Assembly: GCA_964242595.1 (NCBI GenBank)
Contig: CAXTBC010000001.1
Location: forward strand, 54,711-118,710
Reading direction: 5' to 3'
DNA from: BOG-908 sp964242595
Lineage (GTDB): Bacteria; Pseudomonadota; Alphaproteobacteria; Acetobacterales; Acetobacteraceae
Length of the DNA stretch: 64,000 nt
Shown here: positions 35,197-44,546 of the stretch, piece by piece
Layout: the number at the start of each line of letters is the position of its first letter
Position numbering within the stretch: position 1 is the stretch's first letter
Notes under the pieces: generated by a model
What the model was told of the DNA's origin: nothing
Databases searched by the model: none
What the model saw: the letters and a program-made list of their open reading frames with translations, nothing else
Translations under genes and position numbers: made by a program

Positions 35197-37104
35197 ATGA
35201 CCGACCAACGTAAGCCTGCGACAGAGGCCACACGGGCCGCTAACCAGCAGGCCCTCGTGCACTTGCCACCAGATGACAACGGCGACCTCGCCGACGCACA
35301 ACGCGGCCTGGTAGCCCCTCTCGATACGATGACCGTAACTTTGGAGCACAGCAAGCGAGTCGTTTGGGACATCGAGCGTTTTGCTGCCTTTCAGCAGGCC
35401 GACGCTCCGACGCCCGACAGCGTTCACCCGAGTTTATGGCGGCAGGCGAAGCTGACCACGATCAGTGGGCTTTTCCAGGTGATCGACCGGGTGCATCAGA
35501 TACGCGGGCTGGACCTGTCCAACATCACGTTCATCGAAGGCAACACAGGACGCATCGTCGTGGACTCTCTCACGTCGGTCGAAGTGGCGCGCGCGGCGCT
35601 TGCCTTGGTCGAGCGCCACCTAGGCAAGCGGCCCATCGTCGCTTTGATCTACACTCATTGCCACGCCGACCACTTTGGCGGTAGCCGAGCGATCGCTGAA
35701 GCCGCGGGAGAACCCATTCCGATATTCGCTCCGGACGGGTTCATGAGGTTCGCGCTGAGTGAGAACCTCCACGCCGGCAATGCGATGCAGCGGCGCGCCG
35801 CTTACATGTATGGAGCGACGCTGCCCGCCGACGCGATGGGGGTAGTCGACGCGGGCCTTGGAAAGACAACGTCGCAGGGAACCTCGAGCTTGGTCCCGCC
35901 CAACCGGTCGATTTGCACGACCGGAGAACAAGTGACGATCGATGGCGTGGATTTCGTCTTCCAACTGACTCCGGACACCGAGGCGCCAGCCGAGATGCAT
36001 TTCTATCTGCCCGGCTTGCGGGCGCTGTGTATCGCCGACAACGCCTGCGCGGGAATGCACAACCTCTACACGCCCCGTGGAGCGCAGGTGCGCGATGCTC
36101 TGGCGTGGATAGCGGCACTCGACAAAGCTCTAGAAATGTTTGGCGACCAAGCTGAGGTGGTGTTCGGTGGCCACCACTGGCCGCGTTGGGGCAAAAGCGC
36201 CGTCCGGGACTACCTGGAAGCACAGCGGGACCTCTACCGTTACATCCATGACCAGACACTGAGGCTGACTAATCATGGGCTGACGATGACAGAGATCCCC
36301 GAGGCGTTGCCTCCACCTGCCGACCTGGCTGGTCTGTGGTTCGTGCGAGAGTACTACGGAACGTTGAACCACAACGCCAAGGCTGTCTATCAGCGCTATC
36401 TTGGCTACTTCGACGGTAACCCTGCAACGCTCAACCCGTTGTCGCCCGAAGCTGCAGGGCGCCAGTACATCACCTTCATGGGCGGCGCTGCTTCTCTGCT
36501 AGAACAAGCCCGCGCAAGTTTTGGTCGAGGAGAATACCGGTGGGTGGCACAGGTCGTCAACCACCTGGTGTTTGCCGAACCATCGAACAAAGACGCCCGC
36601 ATGCTGCAAGCGGACGCACTCGAGCAACTCGGCTACCAGTCGGAATCGGCAGTCTGGCGAAACTTCTACCTCGCGGGTGCGCAGGACCTCCGTCGGGAAG
36701 ATACATCACCAGCTAGGGTAGGCTCGCCTCGCTTGCTCGCGGCGCTGCCGGTCGGACAGCTGTTCGATTATCTTGCCGTCAGTCTGAACGGTCCTAAGTC
36801 AGCCGGGCTGGAGATCACAGTCGACTGGCACGTTACCGATCAGGATGTTTATCATAGGATGTTCATCCGAAACGGAACTCTGCGTCATAAACAGATAGAT
36901 GATAGTCCCGAAAGTCTCCCAGCTGCTGACGTAACAGTCGTTTTGCCACGCGCCGTCCTGGGAAAACTATTCTCCGGCGAGGTGACGTTGGAGGCGGCAA
37001 CAGAACACCAGTGGCTGACTTTCAAGGGCGACATAGATGCCTTAGGTCGAGCGCTCAGGATGTTCGATCGCTTCGACCGAAGTTTCTCAATCGTAACCCC
37101 CTAA
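35197..37104 (+). CDS. Metallo-beta-lactamase-fold alkylsulfatase (SdsA1/YjcS-like)
   Basis: 635 residues from the ATG at 35197 (AGGA nine bases upstream). The zinc motif is THCHADHFGG with His154, His156, Asp158 and His159. ITFIEGNTGRIVVDSLTS and FGGHHWPRWG are family features of linear alkylsulfatases. The C-terminal about 120 residues resemble the SCP-2-like domain (VSLNGPKSAGLEITVDWHVTD). SdsA1-type enzymes hydrolyse primary alkyl sulfates such as dodecyl sulfate to an alcohol and sulfate. No signal peptide is seen, unlike some secreted relatives. Codon use is less GC-biased than that of the core genes. Confidence 0.92.
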   Translation: MTDQRKPATEATRAANQQALVHLPPDDNGDLADAQRGLVAPLDTMTVTLEHSKRVVWDIERFAAFQQADAPTPDSVHPSLWRQAKLTTISGLFQVIDRVHQIRGLDLSNITFIEGNTGRIVVDSLTSVEVARAALALVERHLGKRPIVALIYTHCHADHFGGSRAIAEAAGEPIPIFAPDGFMRFALSENLHAGNAMQRRAAYMYGATLPADAMGVVDAGLGKTTSQGTSSLVPPNRSICTTGEQVTIDGVDFVFQLTPDTEAPAEMHFYLPGLRALCIADNACAGMHNLYTPRGAQVRDALAWIAALDKALEMFGDQAEVVFGGHHWPRWGKSAVRDYLEAQRDLYRYIHDQTLRLTNHGLTMTEIPEALPPPADLAGLWFVREYYGTLNHNAKAVYQRYLGYFDGNPATLNPLSPEAAGRQYITFMGGAASLLEQARASFGRGEYRWVAQVVNHLVFAEPSNKDARMLQADALEQLGYQSESAVWRNFYLAGAQDLRREDTSPARVGSPRLLAALPVGQLFDYLAVSLNGPKSAGLEITVDWHVTDQDVYHRMFIRNGTLRHKQIDDSPESLPAADVTVVLPRAVLGKLFSGEVTLEAATEHQWLTFKGDIDALGRALRMFDRFDRSFSIVTP

Positions 37105-37731
37105 ACGGTTTCGTGGCTATTAGATAAATGGTCGCTCGTGCTGCATCGTCTTTCACAAAGAGGCTTCCGATTGAGACGAATGCGTCCTCTGTTTCCTGAC
37201 ATGCCACTCTAAGTGGCACTAAGGACAAGCATTAAACAAACGAGCAATCGTGTTACGACATCGAGTGCTGAAATGACTACGATCGATTCGACTGTCTCCA
37301 TACAATAGCTAACTGCTTTATAGGCGGCGTTGCGGGACGGGAAGGTGGGTAACGCAGCACGCCGTTATTACACAAGTTTCTAGAACTCGTGATGCGTACT
37401 CGTTTGAACAAGGCAGTTGTTAAACACTATAAACTCCCGGTCTTGAGTTGCCGCGCGTATTTGGCGATCGTGCTTCATCGAATGGCCCGCGAAATGCACA
37501 AAAACCAGACCTGCCTACTGGGTGGCGGCTTCAATCGTACGATAGCCTGAACGCGGTTAGACATCTGACCATGAGGTGTTTTAACCGGTCTAAGACGTAT
37601 GGTAATCTCAAAGCTGGGCCACCCAAAGCACATCCGCGCAAACAGCCATCCCTCAGTGTGTCAGGTGACCTACAGCAACGCAGACTCGTCCGTAACCGAC
37701 AGCGCTGTTAGGCTACTCTAAGCGCATCGGT
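37105..37731. other. Non-coding region, no gene recognised
   Basis: About 630 bases of clearly lower GC than the window average. Short open frames show no family signature. It lies in the same AT-richer accessory stretch as the IS remnant at 38.6 kb, so degraded foreign DNA is a likely content. Confidence 0.4.
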
Positions 37732-38067
37732 TTAGTTCGGCTGGCAAGACGCTCCTTGGGGTCCTAGGTGCATCCCGTCAGGGCACACGGTCGGAACACA
37801 GGTACGCCCGTCGGCCGTCAAGTGAGTAGCTTTAGGGCAGGTTCCGTCCGATGCGGGAGCGGCACCCCCCGTCAGCAACTTATTAACGACACCGCCGGGT
37901 ATGCATTGTCCGTTAACATCTCGATGCATGCCAACCCCGCAGAAGTCATCCACCTTGATGATCGACATGCCCGGGACCGCCTGTGACATCATCGCCGGCG
38001 AAGCGGCGGCTGAACCAAACGACAGGCCAGCCGTCAGAAATCCGATGCAGCACGGAAAAAGTTTCAT
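37732..38067 (-). CDS. Small secreted protein with three Cys/His repeats, function unknown
   Basis: 111 residues. A signal peptide (MKLFPCCIGFLTAGLSFGSAAAS) precedes a mature part with three related units of the form Cys-x(4-5)-His-x(6)-Cys or similar: CGVGMHRDVNGQC, CPKATHLTADGRTC and CPDGMHLGPQGASC. Each unit ends in Gly-x-x-Cys, giving six Cys in pairs. This could form disulfide loops or bind a metal in the periplasm or outside. Similar small Gly/Cys/His-rich exported proteins occur in rhizobia and acetic acid bacteria, without known role. I do not recognise a named family. Confidence 0.75.
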   Translation of the reverse strand: MKLFPCCIGFLTAGLSFGSAAASPAMMSQAVPGMSIIKVDDFCGVGMHRDVNGQCIPGGVVNKLLTGGAAPASDGTCPKATHLTADGRTCVPTVCPDGMHLGPQGASCQPN

Positions 38068-39297
38068 GTATTTACCCTCCTATGACCTACAGTCTCGTCA
38101 TATACGCAAGGCGCTGCGGAAAGTTGAGAACGGCACCACTCGCATTTTGAGTAATCAAAGTAAATCGGGAGTCTAGGCCGTGTGGACAGACTTCTGAAAG
38201 TGAATCGTAGCTGTTCCTGAACCGGGATTTGTCGGGTTATCAGGTTCGTAACTAGGGCCGACCATGTCAGGGAGATGACGGAACGGAGCCGTGCGGTCTT
38301 GCTCGATGTGTCTGATGCGATGCAGCCCGCGCTGGCAAATCGAGGCATTACAACCGTAAGTTACTCAAGCATTTCAGGTTTTCACAAGTTACGACATCAG
38401 CCGGTGGGCACTCTTCCAGGCGTAGGGCGACTGGAACAGCGTCTGGAAGCCGTTCGGGTGGCTGAGCCGCCCGGGCATGTCCGAGGCATTCCTCAAACTT
38501 TGACCGAAGCCAGCCAGTGCACCTAGTCAAAGACGTTCAACAGCACCGTGACGCGCAGGCATGTGTCGCTGCCGGCGTAAACGCACAACGAGGCGCTCGA
38601 GCGCCGGGTCTTTGCGTAAAGCCCACCTTAAAACGTATCTCGACGGCTTACTAATCGCCTTTCACCCAGTCGACGGCAAGGTGAGCGATCGAGTGCAGCT
38701 CGAGACATCTCTCGACATCGGTCCAGGCGTCTGGGCCGCGCGCGGCTGTCACAGACAAAGCCCACGATCAGAAGCCGATCGAAAGGCTTGCGGAAAGTCG
38801 CGCGTCTTCCCCGGTATCCCATCGATCCAACGGAAGTGGGTCTGCAATTAAGTAGATTGTACTGTCGTCCGAACCCAACCTTAGGTTACAGCAGGAGCCG
38901 GGGAGTCGAGAGAGCCTGGCCGGACTTCACGAAATCATGACGATCGATCGTATGACACCGACGATTGCTGGGTTAGCTGCCGAACACATAGATCAACAGC
39001 TCGATCAATGATTTGGCGGGTCCAGGTAAACTGAGAGATAGCGATGAAGGCGGTTGCTTCGGGCGGCTTGACTTGCTTCCGTTCGACCGCGTCAGTCCTT
39101 TTAAAACATCGGCTTATGGTATGTGTCGGGCGAGCGAGGCAGTCTCTGTTTGGAGGCGAGTAGATTATCGGGTGAAATACCATAGTTTCCAGAAACAAGC
39201 CGGGGAGGGCGGCTTCATGTCGAGGTGGCAGGTACGATGAGTTGATCAAGATCGGCCTAAGAAGGTGCGATGTCCTGAACGCAGGAGTTCCAGCGCA
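38068..39297. other. Intergenic region of about 1.2 kb with transposase debris
   Basis: Between the Cys-rich protein (minus) and the ferredoxin gene (plus). One stretch (38621-38851) reads as a broken IS5-type transposase and is listed separately. The rest is mixed in base composition and carries only short frames without signatures. The last about 100 bases contain the ferredoxin promoter and its CAGGAG ribosome binding site. Confidence 0.5.
38621..38851 (+). pseudogene. IS5-family-like transposase remnant
   Basis: Reads AHLKTYLDGLLIAFHPVDGKV then SDRVQLETSLDIGPGV, matching the usual DGRGLPLAFHLTGGEASD..LLDLGPD stretch of IS5-group DDE transposases. A frameshift near 38745 moves the continuation to another frame: RAAVTDKAHDQKPIERLAES and SPVSHRSNG, matching VTDKAYDSKANR...PVIPYRSN. 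The N-terminal and C-terminal parts are not recognisable and no terminal inverted repeats were confirmed. It is a dead fragment marking a past insertion. Confidence 0.55.
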
Positions 39298-39528
39298 ATG
39301 CGTGTCGTCGTAGATCTAAATCGCTGCCAGGCCTATGCACAATGTTGCTTCTTGGCTCCGCACGTCTTTGAACTTCAGGGGCAGGAGGTCCTCCTCTATA
39401 ACCCGGAACCGGACGAGCAGTACCGGTTGCACATACTTCGCTCCGTAGCGGCCTGCCCTGTACAAGCCATCATGGCGGAAGACTCCGCAACCGACCCTGT
39501 AACTGAGGTGGCATTGCATGCCCGGTGA
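39298..39528 (+). CDS. P450-type [3Fe-4S] ferredoxin
   Basis: 76 residues from the ATG at 39298, with CAGGAG ten bases upstream. Cluster ligands are Cys10 and Cys16 in RCQAYAQCCFLAP and Cys53 in AACPVQAI; the spacing lacks the second Cys of a [4Fe-4S] site, as in P450 ferredoxins. It carries single electrons from the reductase to the P450. Its stop overlaps the reductase start by 11 bases, and the P450 follows with a four-base overlap, so the three proteins are produced together. Confidence 0.92.
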   Translation: MRVVVDLNRCQAYAQCCFLAPHVFELQGQEVLLYNPEPDEQYRLHILRSVAACPVQAIMAEDSATDPVTEVALHAR

Positions 39529-40987
39529 TGTCGCGAGCATCGTGATCGTGGGCGCGTCTCTCAGCGGCTTGCGAGCAGCCGAGGCTCTCAGGAACAACGG
39601 CTACCGGCGAAAGCTGTTGATCGTCGGCGAGGAAGCCCACCCTCCTTACGACCGTCCGCCGTTATCCAAGCAGGTATTGTTTGGGTTGGCGAAACCCGAC
39701 CGTACCGCGCTTCCCAGCATCGGCGGCTTGGACGCCGAGTGGCGCCTTGGGATCGCGGCCACCGGGCTCGACCTCCTTGAGAGAAGGGTCACGCTGGGTG
39801 ATGGCCAGAGTGTCGGCTTCGACCGCCTGTTGATCGCGACAGGCACACGCGCACGCGCCTGGCAGGTGCCCGCCGAGGCCGGCCTTGCTGGCGTCATGAC
39901 CTTGCGCACCAGCGAGGATGCCGCTGCGCTCAAGGCAGCCCTCGATGCAAAGCCGCGACGGGTCGTGGTGATCGGCGGTGGTTTCACGGGTTGCGAAATC
40001 GCGTCGGCGTGCCGCGAACTGGACATCCCCGTAACGCTCATCGAACGCAGCGCCACACCGCTTTCCGGCGCGCTGGGCTGTGTAGTCGGGCGGGTCGCAG
40101 CGTCCTTGCAGCGGGCTCACGGCGTTGATCTACGCTGCGACAGCTCCGTAGCCCGGCTCGAAGGCGATGCGGCCGGCCATGTCCGGCGGGTCCACCTGGA
40201 AGGTATCGAAGAGCCCGTCGAGGCCGACCTCGTCGTCGTGGCGCTTGGCTCGATCCCGAACGTGGAATGGCTCGCGGGATCGGGGCTGGCGATCAGCTCA
40301 AGGGGAGTTGCCTGCGATCCCGGCTGCCGCGCCTACGACCGTAATGGCATCGCGGTCGAGACGGTCTACGTCTCTGGCGACGCCGCCCGTTTCCCGCACC
40401 CGCTCTTCAACTTCGAGTTCATGACGCTCGAGCACTGGGGAAACGCAGTCTCGCAGGCGAACGTCGCCGCCGAGAACATGATCAATCCCCACGGCGCCCG
40501 CCGGCCGCACATCGGCGTCCCGGCCTTCTGGTCCAGCCAGTTCGGCATCAGCATGAAATCCGTCGGCGTACCGGCGGCGGCAGACCATCTCGCGTTTATC
40601 CAGGGATCTCCCGATCAGGGAAGATTCCTCGCCGTCTATGGAAAGCAGGGCCGGCTTGTTGCCGCTGTCGGTTTCGATCATGGCAAGTGGCTCCAGCACT
40701 ACGAAGCCCTGATCGAATCCGGCGCGGACTTTCCCGGCGTCGCAGGCATGGACGCATCCAAGGACATGACGGTGATGGAGCCGGAGTTTCCACATCCGTC
40801 CCGCGGGGGGCTGAATGCCTACATCACCCTAAGCGGTCACTTGCCCAGCGATCGCGAGACGACCTTGCACTTGGCTGGTAAGCCATCGCAGTCCACCGGC
40901 TCCGTAACTTCGGACAATCCCTCTGGACACCCGTCCTCGAACGGCCCCGTCGGCCCTGCATCAACAAGCCTGGAGCGCACCTCATGA
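39518..40987 (+). CDS. FAD-dependent NAD(P)H ferredoxin reductase
   Basis: 489 residues. FAD binding is at IVIVGASLSGLRAAEALR, the second nucleotide site at VVVIGGGFTGCEIASACREL, and VYVSGDAARF is the conserved FAD-contacting Asp motif. HWGNAVSQA is typical of putidaredoxin-reductase-like enzymes. The C-terminal about 80 residues (after FPHPSRGGLNAY) are Ser/Thr/Pro-rich and longer than usual. It overlaps the ferredoxin gene by 11 bases and the P450 start by four. Confidence 0.92.
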   Translation: MPGDVASIVIVGASLSGLRAAEALRNNGYRRKLLIVGEEAHPPYDRPPLSKQVLFGLAKPDRTALPSIGGLDAEWRLGIAATGLDLLERRVTLGDGQSVGFDRLLIATGTRARAWQVPAEAGLAGVMTLRTSEDAAALKAALDAKPRRVVVIGGGFTGCEIASACRELDIPVTLIERSATPLSGALGCVVGRVAASLQRAHGVDLRCDSSVARLEGDAAGHVRRVHLEGIEEPVEADLVVVALGSIPNVEWLAGSGLAISSRGVACDPGCRAYDRNGIAVETVYVSGDAARFPHPLFNFEFMTLEHWGNAVSQANVAAENMINPHGARRPHIGVPAFWSSQFGISMKSVGVPAAADHLAFIQGSPDQGRFLAVYGKQGRLVAAVGFDHGKWLQHYEALIESGADFPGVAGMDASKDMTVMEPEFPHPSRGGLNAYITLSGHLPSDRETTLHLAGKPSQSTGSVTSDNPSGHPSSNGPVGPASTSLERTS

Positions 40988-42189
40988 GCACGTCGTGTCC
41001 GTTCCAGCGAGCCCTGGAGCCCGCGAACAGGCCTGATCCGTATCCCCTCTACGCACAGGTATCCCGCACACCGTCTTGCCTGGACGATGGCAGGTACGTG
41101 GTAACGGGCTACTCCGACGTGCTCGCGCTGTTGCATGATCCTCGTCTGACCTCCGCAGGTGAGACAGGCGGCGAGGCGGGCGGCGACGCGCCGCACAGGC
41201 CGGCCCGCGTCGATTTGTTGAGGCTCGATCCGCCCGATCACGACCGGATACGCCGGATCATGATGCGCCATTTCGGGCCGCCCAACCAACCCTACCTGAT
41301 CAGCGGGCTCGAGGGTGAGATCACGAAGACGGCCAACGATCTCATCGATGCGTTTCCGGCCGGCGCCGCGGTCGACGTGGTCGAGTCGTTCGCCCATCCC
41401 TTGCCGCTGGCGATCATCCGCAAGATCATGGACATCCCGAAAGAGGACGAGGGTCGGTTTCGCGAGTGGGTCGAGGCCGTTACAGGTGGAACAGGGGAAA
41501 CCAAGCCGTCCGACGAAGCTGCCGACGCGTTCAAGAAGCTGAGCGGATACCTCGCTGAGATGGCGGATTCCCGGCGTGGCGGCTCCGGCCGAGATTTCCT
41601 CTCCGGCCTGGTCAACGACGACGGGCCGGAAGGACGCCTTCCGGAAAAGATCATCGGGCCGATGTCTGCCCTGTTTCTCATCGCCGGGCACGAGACGACG
41701 GTGAACCTGATCGCGAACGGGATCCTGACCCTGCTGCGGCATCCCGAGCAGCGGCTTCGCTTGCGCCAGTCTCCCGAGCGCGCCGTTCGGATCGTCGAAG
41801 AACTGCTTCGTTTCGAGCCGCCTGTCCAATTCATGCAAAGCCGGATGACCCTCGCCGATGTCGAAGTCGGCGGCGTTACGATCCCGGCCGGACGAAACGT
41901 CGTTTTGCTGCTGGCCGCGGCAAACCGGGACCCGGAACGCTTCGAACGGCCTGAGGACTTCGATCCGGACCGGCCGGATAACCAGCATCTAGGCTTCGGA
42001 AGTGGCGTGCACAGCTGCTTCGGCGCTCCGCTCGCCCGGTTAGAGGGCCAGGTTGCGCTCAGGGCCTTCTTCGACCGGCTGGACAATCCGAAGCTTTCCG
42101 AAGCCCCTCCGTACCGCATCAGCCCGCTTCTGAGAGGTCCCAGCAAACTCTGCGTCGCCTACGACGCCGTGCGCGCCCAGGACCCATGA
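40984..42189 (+). CDS. Cytochrome P450
   Basis: 401 residues, typical of soluble bacterial P450s. The oxygen-activating helix has LFLIAGHETTVN, the E-x-x-R is in ELLRFEPP, and the heme-binding FGSGVHSCFGAPLAR has Cys345. The ATG overlaps the reductase stop (ATGA). With its own ferredoxin and reductase it should be a complete three-component monooxygenase. The substrate is unknown; context suggests hydroxylation of an aromatic, terpenoid or alkyl compound. The subfamily was not assigned. Confidence 0.95.
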   Translation: MSTSCPFQRALEPANRPDPYPLYAQVSRTPSCLDDGRYVVTGYSDVLALLHDPRLTSAGETGGEAGGDAPHRPARVDLLRLDPPDHDRIRRIMMRHFGPPNQPYLISGLEGEITKTANDLIDAFPAGAAVDVVESFAHPLPLAIIRKIMDIPKEDEGRFREWVEAVTGGTGETKPSDEAADAFKKLSGYLAEMADSRRGGSGRDFLSGLVNDDGPEGRLPEKIIGPMSALFLIAGHETTVNLIANGILTLLRHPEQRLRLRQSPERAVRIVEELLRFEPPVQFMQSRMTLADVEVGGVTIPAGRNVVLLLAAANRDPERFERPEDFDPDRPDNQHLGFGSGVHSCFGAPLARLEGQVALRAFFDRLDNPKLSEAPPYRISPLLRGPSKLCVAYDAVRAQDP

Positions 42190-42288
42190 TGGGCAACGTT
42201 ACGAACGTCAATCATACGATAACGCTTCGGCGGGTCATGCTCTCTGGCCGGCGAAATCCCTCATCCGCAGCTTGGTTGGGTTAGACAG

Positions 42289-42918
42289 ATGAGAGTCGTC
42301 GTAGCGCTTGCGCCCTTCCTCCTTTTCCTCGCCATTCAACGTCTGGTCGGCATCGAAACCGGGTTGCTGGCGGCAGCCGTTGCTGCCTGTCTGCTGTTGG
42401 TTGTCGACCTCGTCCTGCTGAAAAAGTCTTTGAAGATACTCGAAATCGGCACCGCCGTGCTGTTTGCCTCACTGGCCACCTACGTCAACGTCTCGGATGC
42501 CCACTGGTCTGTGGCGCGCGTGCGGCTGGCCGTCGATACGGGGTTGTTCCTGATCATCGTCATCTCCCTCCTCATCAGGCAGCCTTTTACCTTGCAGTAT
42601 GCACGCGAGAGTGTTCCGCAGGAACGCTGGGACCGGCCCGAATTCATAAAGCTGAACTACGTCGTGACGGCCGTGTGGGCGTGCGCTTTTGCCGTAACCG
42701 TAGCCGTGGACGCTGCCTGGGCAACGATCCCACGTTTCCCACCCCTGATCGTGATCGTGGTGTCCGTGTTGGCGGCAATGGGCGCTGTCCGATTTCCGTC
42801 CTGGTACTCCGCGCGGCAACAGGCAAAGACGTCAGGGCCGTCGCAAGAACCCGATGCCAGAATGCAGCAGAAGGTTAAAAGGATGGAACAGAGACTGAGG
42901 GAGCGGAGCAGGTCATGA
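42289..42918 (+). CDS. Conserved-type membrane protein, function unknown
   Basis: 209 residues. About six hydrophobic segments are visible (MRVVVALAPFLLFLAIQRL, LLAAAVAACLLLVVDLVLL, IGTAVLFASLATYV, LAVDTGLFLIIVISLLI, VVTAVWACAFAVTVAVDAAW, PLIVIVVSVLAAMGAVRF). A charged C-terminus ends in KRMEQRLRERSRS. A conserved-looking loop QPFTLQYARESVPQERW precedes the fourth or fifth segment. I do not recognise a named family. It lies between the P450 operon and an MFS exporter on the same strand, with about 100-base gaps. Confidence 0.75.
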   Translation: MRVVVALAPFLLFLAIQRLVGIETGLLAAAVAACLLLVVDLVLLKKSLKILEIGTAVLFASLATYVNVSDAHWSVARVRLAVDTGLFLIIVISLLIRQPFTLQYARESVPQERWDRPEFIKLNYVVTAVWACAFAVTVAVDAAWATIPRFPPLIVIVVSVLAAMGAVRFPSWYSARQQAKTSGPSQEPDARMQQKVKRMEQRLRERSRS

Positions 42919-43022
42919 GACCGGCCCGGCCCGATCGTGTAGCCCCGTTGCGGCCGCGAGTGGAACCTGGAATGGTCCGGCGTCTTTTGCCGATTCGCGC
43001 ATTTTGATCGGGATAGGGCCGC

Positions 43023-44510
43023 TTGGCTGATCCCACACCAGGTTCCCTTCTCAAGTTTCGGCTGATCATCACCGGGCTGATGCTCGCCCTGACACTGGCG
43101 TCTCTCGACCAGAACATCGTCGCAACGGCCCTGCCGAGTATCACCGCCGATCTCGGCGGCCTGCAGCATCTATCCTGGGTGGTGACTGCCTTTGTGGTCA
43201 CCAGCACGGTGTCCGCACCACTCTATGGCCGCCTGAGTGACCAATACGGACGCAAGCCCGCCTTCGTGGTCTCCATAAGTGTTTTTCTCGTGGGCTCTAT
43301 ACTCTGTGGATTGGCCGCGAACATGACCCAGCTGATCGGGTTCCGTGCGCTGCAAGGGCTCGGCGCCGGTGGCCTGATCGTCCTCGCGCAGACGGTGATC
43401 GGAGACCTTGTCTCGCCGCGGGAGCGCGGACGCTACCAGGGGCTGTTTTCGGCTGTGTTCGCCGGATGCTCCGTGGCAGGGCCGGTGATGGGCGGCTTCA
43501 TCACACAATACGCGAGTTGGCGCTGGATATTCTACATCAACCTGCCGGTCGGGGCAGCGGCACTCGCGCTGATCGTCTTGAACCTCCGGTCAGGCAACAG
43601 CGGCCCTGCGGCCCGGTTCGACCTGCCTGGCGTGTGCCTGCTGGTGGTAGGCACCGCCAGCCTTTTGTTGATGCTGAGTTGGGGCGGCAGCATCTATCCC
43701 TGGTTGTCGGCCGAGGTGCTTGGCCTCACTGTGCTTTCAGCTTGTGCATTCGGGTTGCTCTGCCTGGCCGAGAAGCGGGCGGCCGAGCCGATCCTGCTAC
43801 CTGCGTTGTTCGGCAACCGGATATTCGTCGTGGGCGCATCGGTGATCGCTCTCTCCACGATGGCGCTTTTCGCAGCGGCGGTCTTCCTGCCCTTGATGTT
43901 TCAGCTCTTGATGGGGGTCAGCCCCGCACGCGCTGGACTCATGGTGGCACCCATGATGGGAGGCATGATCGTGTCTTCCTTCGTCGGTGGGCGCCTGGTC
44001 TCGCTCACCGGCCGCTACAAGCGCTTCCCTGTCTTCGGACTGGCGGTGGCAACGCTGTCGTATGGCGCGCTCGCCTGGGAAACACGTGTCAGCGCAAAGG
44101 CGCTTCCGATCGAATTGACCCTCGTCTTCATGGGTCTCGGGATAGGCTTCGTGTCACCGAACCTCACGACAGCCATTCAGAGCGCGGTCGAACGCCGGGA
44201 TATCGGCGGCGCCACCTCCACGGCCGCCTTCTTCCGCCAACTGGGCGGAGCCATAGGGGTGGCGCTCGCCGGGGCGATACTCGCAGCCCACCTGACGCAA
44301 TTACCCTCCGCCCAGGGTTCGTCCGGTAACGGTCTACCCGACTTCAACAAGCTGTCGGTGGCACAGCGCGGCCTCACGTTGACTGCGTATCATGAAGGTT
44401 TGTCTTGGGCCTTTGGCGCAGGAGCGATCATAGCTGCCATCGCCTTCGCGTCCGTGCTGTTCCTGCCGGAAAAGCCGCTCCGGTCTGGGCCGGACAATCA
44501 GGGCAGCTGA
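43023..44510 (+). CDS. MFS drug exporter, DHA2 (EmrB/QacA) type
   Basis: 495 residues with a predicted 14-segment layout. The start is a TTG at 43023. DHA2 features are LASLDQNIVATALPSITADLGG (motif after helix 1), GRLSDQYGRKPAFV (loop 2-3), FRALQGLGAGGLIVLAQTVIGDLVSPRERG and GPVMGGFITQYASWRWIFYINLPVG (motif C then helix 6). These pumps export lipophilic compounds with protons. Linked substrate is unknown. It may protect against intermediates of the neighbouring catabolic genes. Confidence 0.93.
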   Translation: MADPTPGSLLKFRLIITGLMLALTLASLDQNIVATALPSITADLGGLQHLSWVVTAFVVTSTVSAPLYGRLSDQYGRKPAFVVSISVFLVGSILCGLAANMTQLIGFRALQGLGAGGLIVLAQTVIGDLVSPRERGRYQGLFSAVFAGCSVAGPVMGGFITQYASWRWIFYINLPVGAAALALIVLNLRSGNSGPAARFDLPGVCLLVVGTASLLLMLSWGGSIYPWLSAEVLGLTVLSACAFGLLCLAEKRAAEPILLPALFGNRIFVVGASVIALSTMALFAAAVFLPLMFQLLMGVSPARAGLMVAPMMGGMIVSSFVGGRLVSLTGRYKRFPVFGLAVATLSYGALAWETRVSAKALPIELTLVFMGLGIGFVSPNLTTAIQSAVERRDIGGATSTAAFFRQLGGAIGVALAGAILAAHLTQLPSAQGSSGNGLPDFNKLSVAQRGLTLTAYHEGLSWAFGAGAIIAAIAFASVLFLPEKPLRSGPDNQGS

Positions 44511-44546
44511 CGCGCTGGGACCGCCGTCGGCTTCAAGGAGGACGAG

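Noticed and set aside
38935..39249. Minus-strand frame as a further transposase fragment
   Set aside because: A faint resemblance of ATAFIAISQFTWT to transposase C-termini was too weak to support a call.
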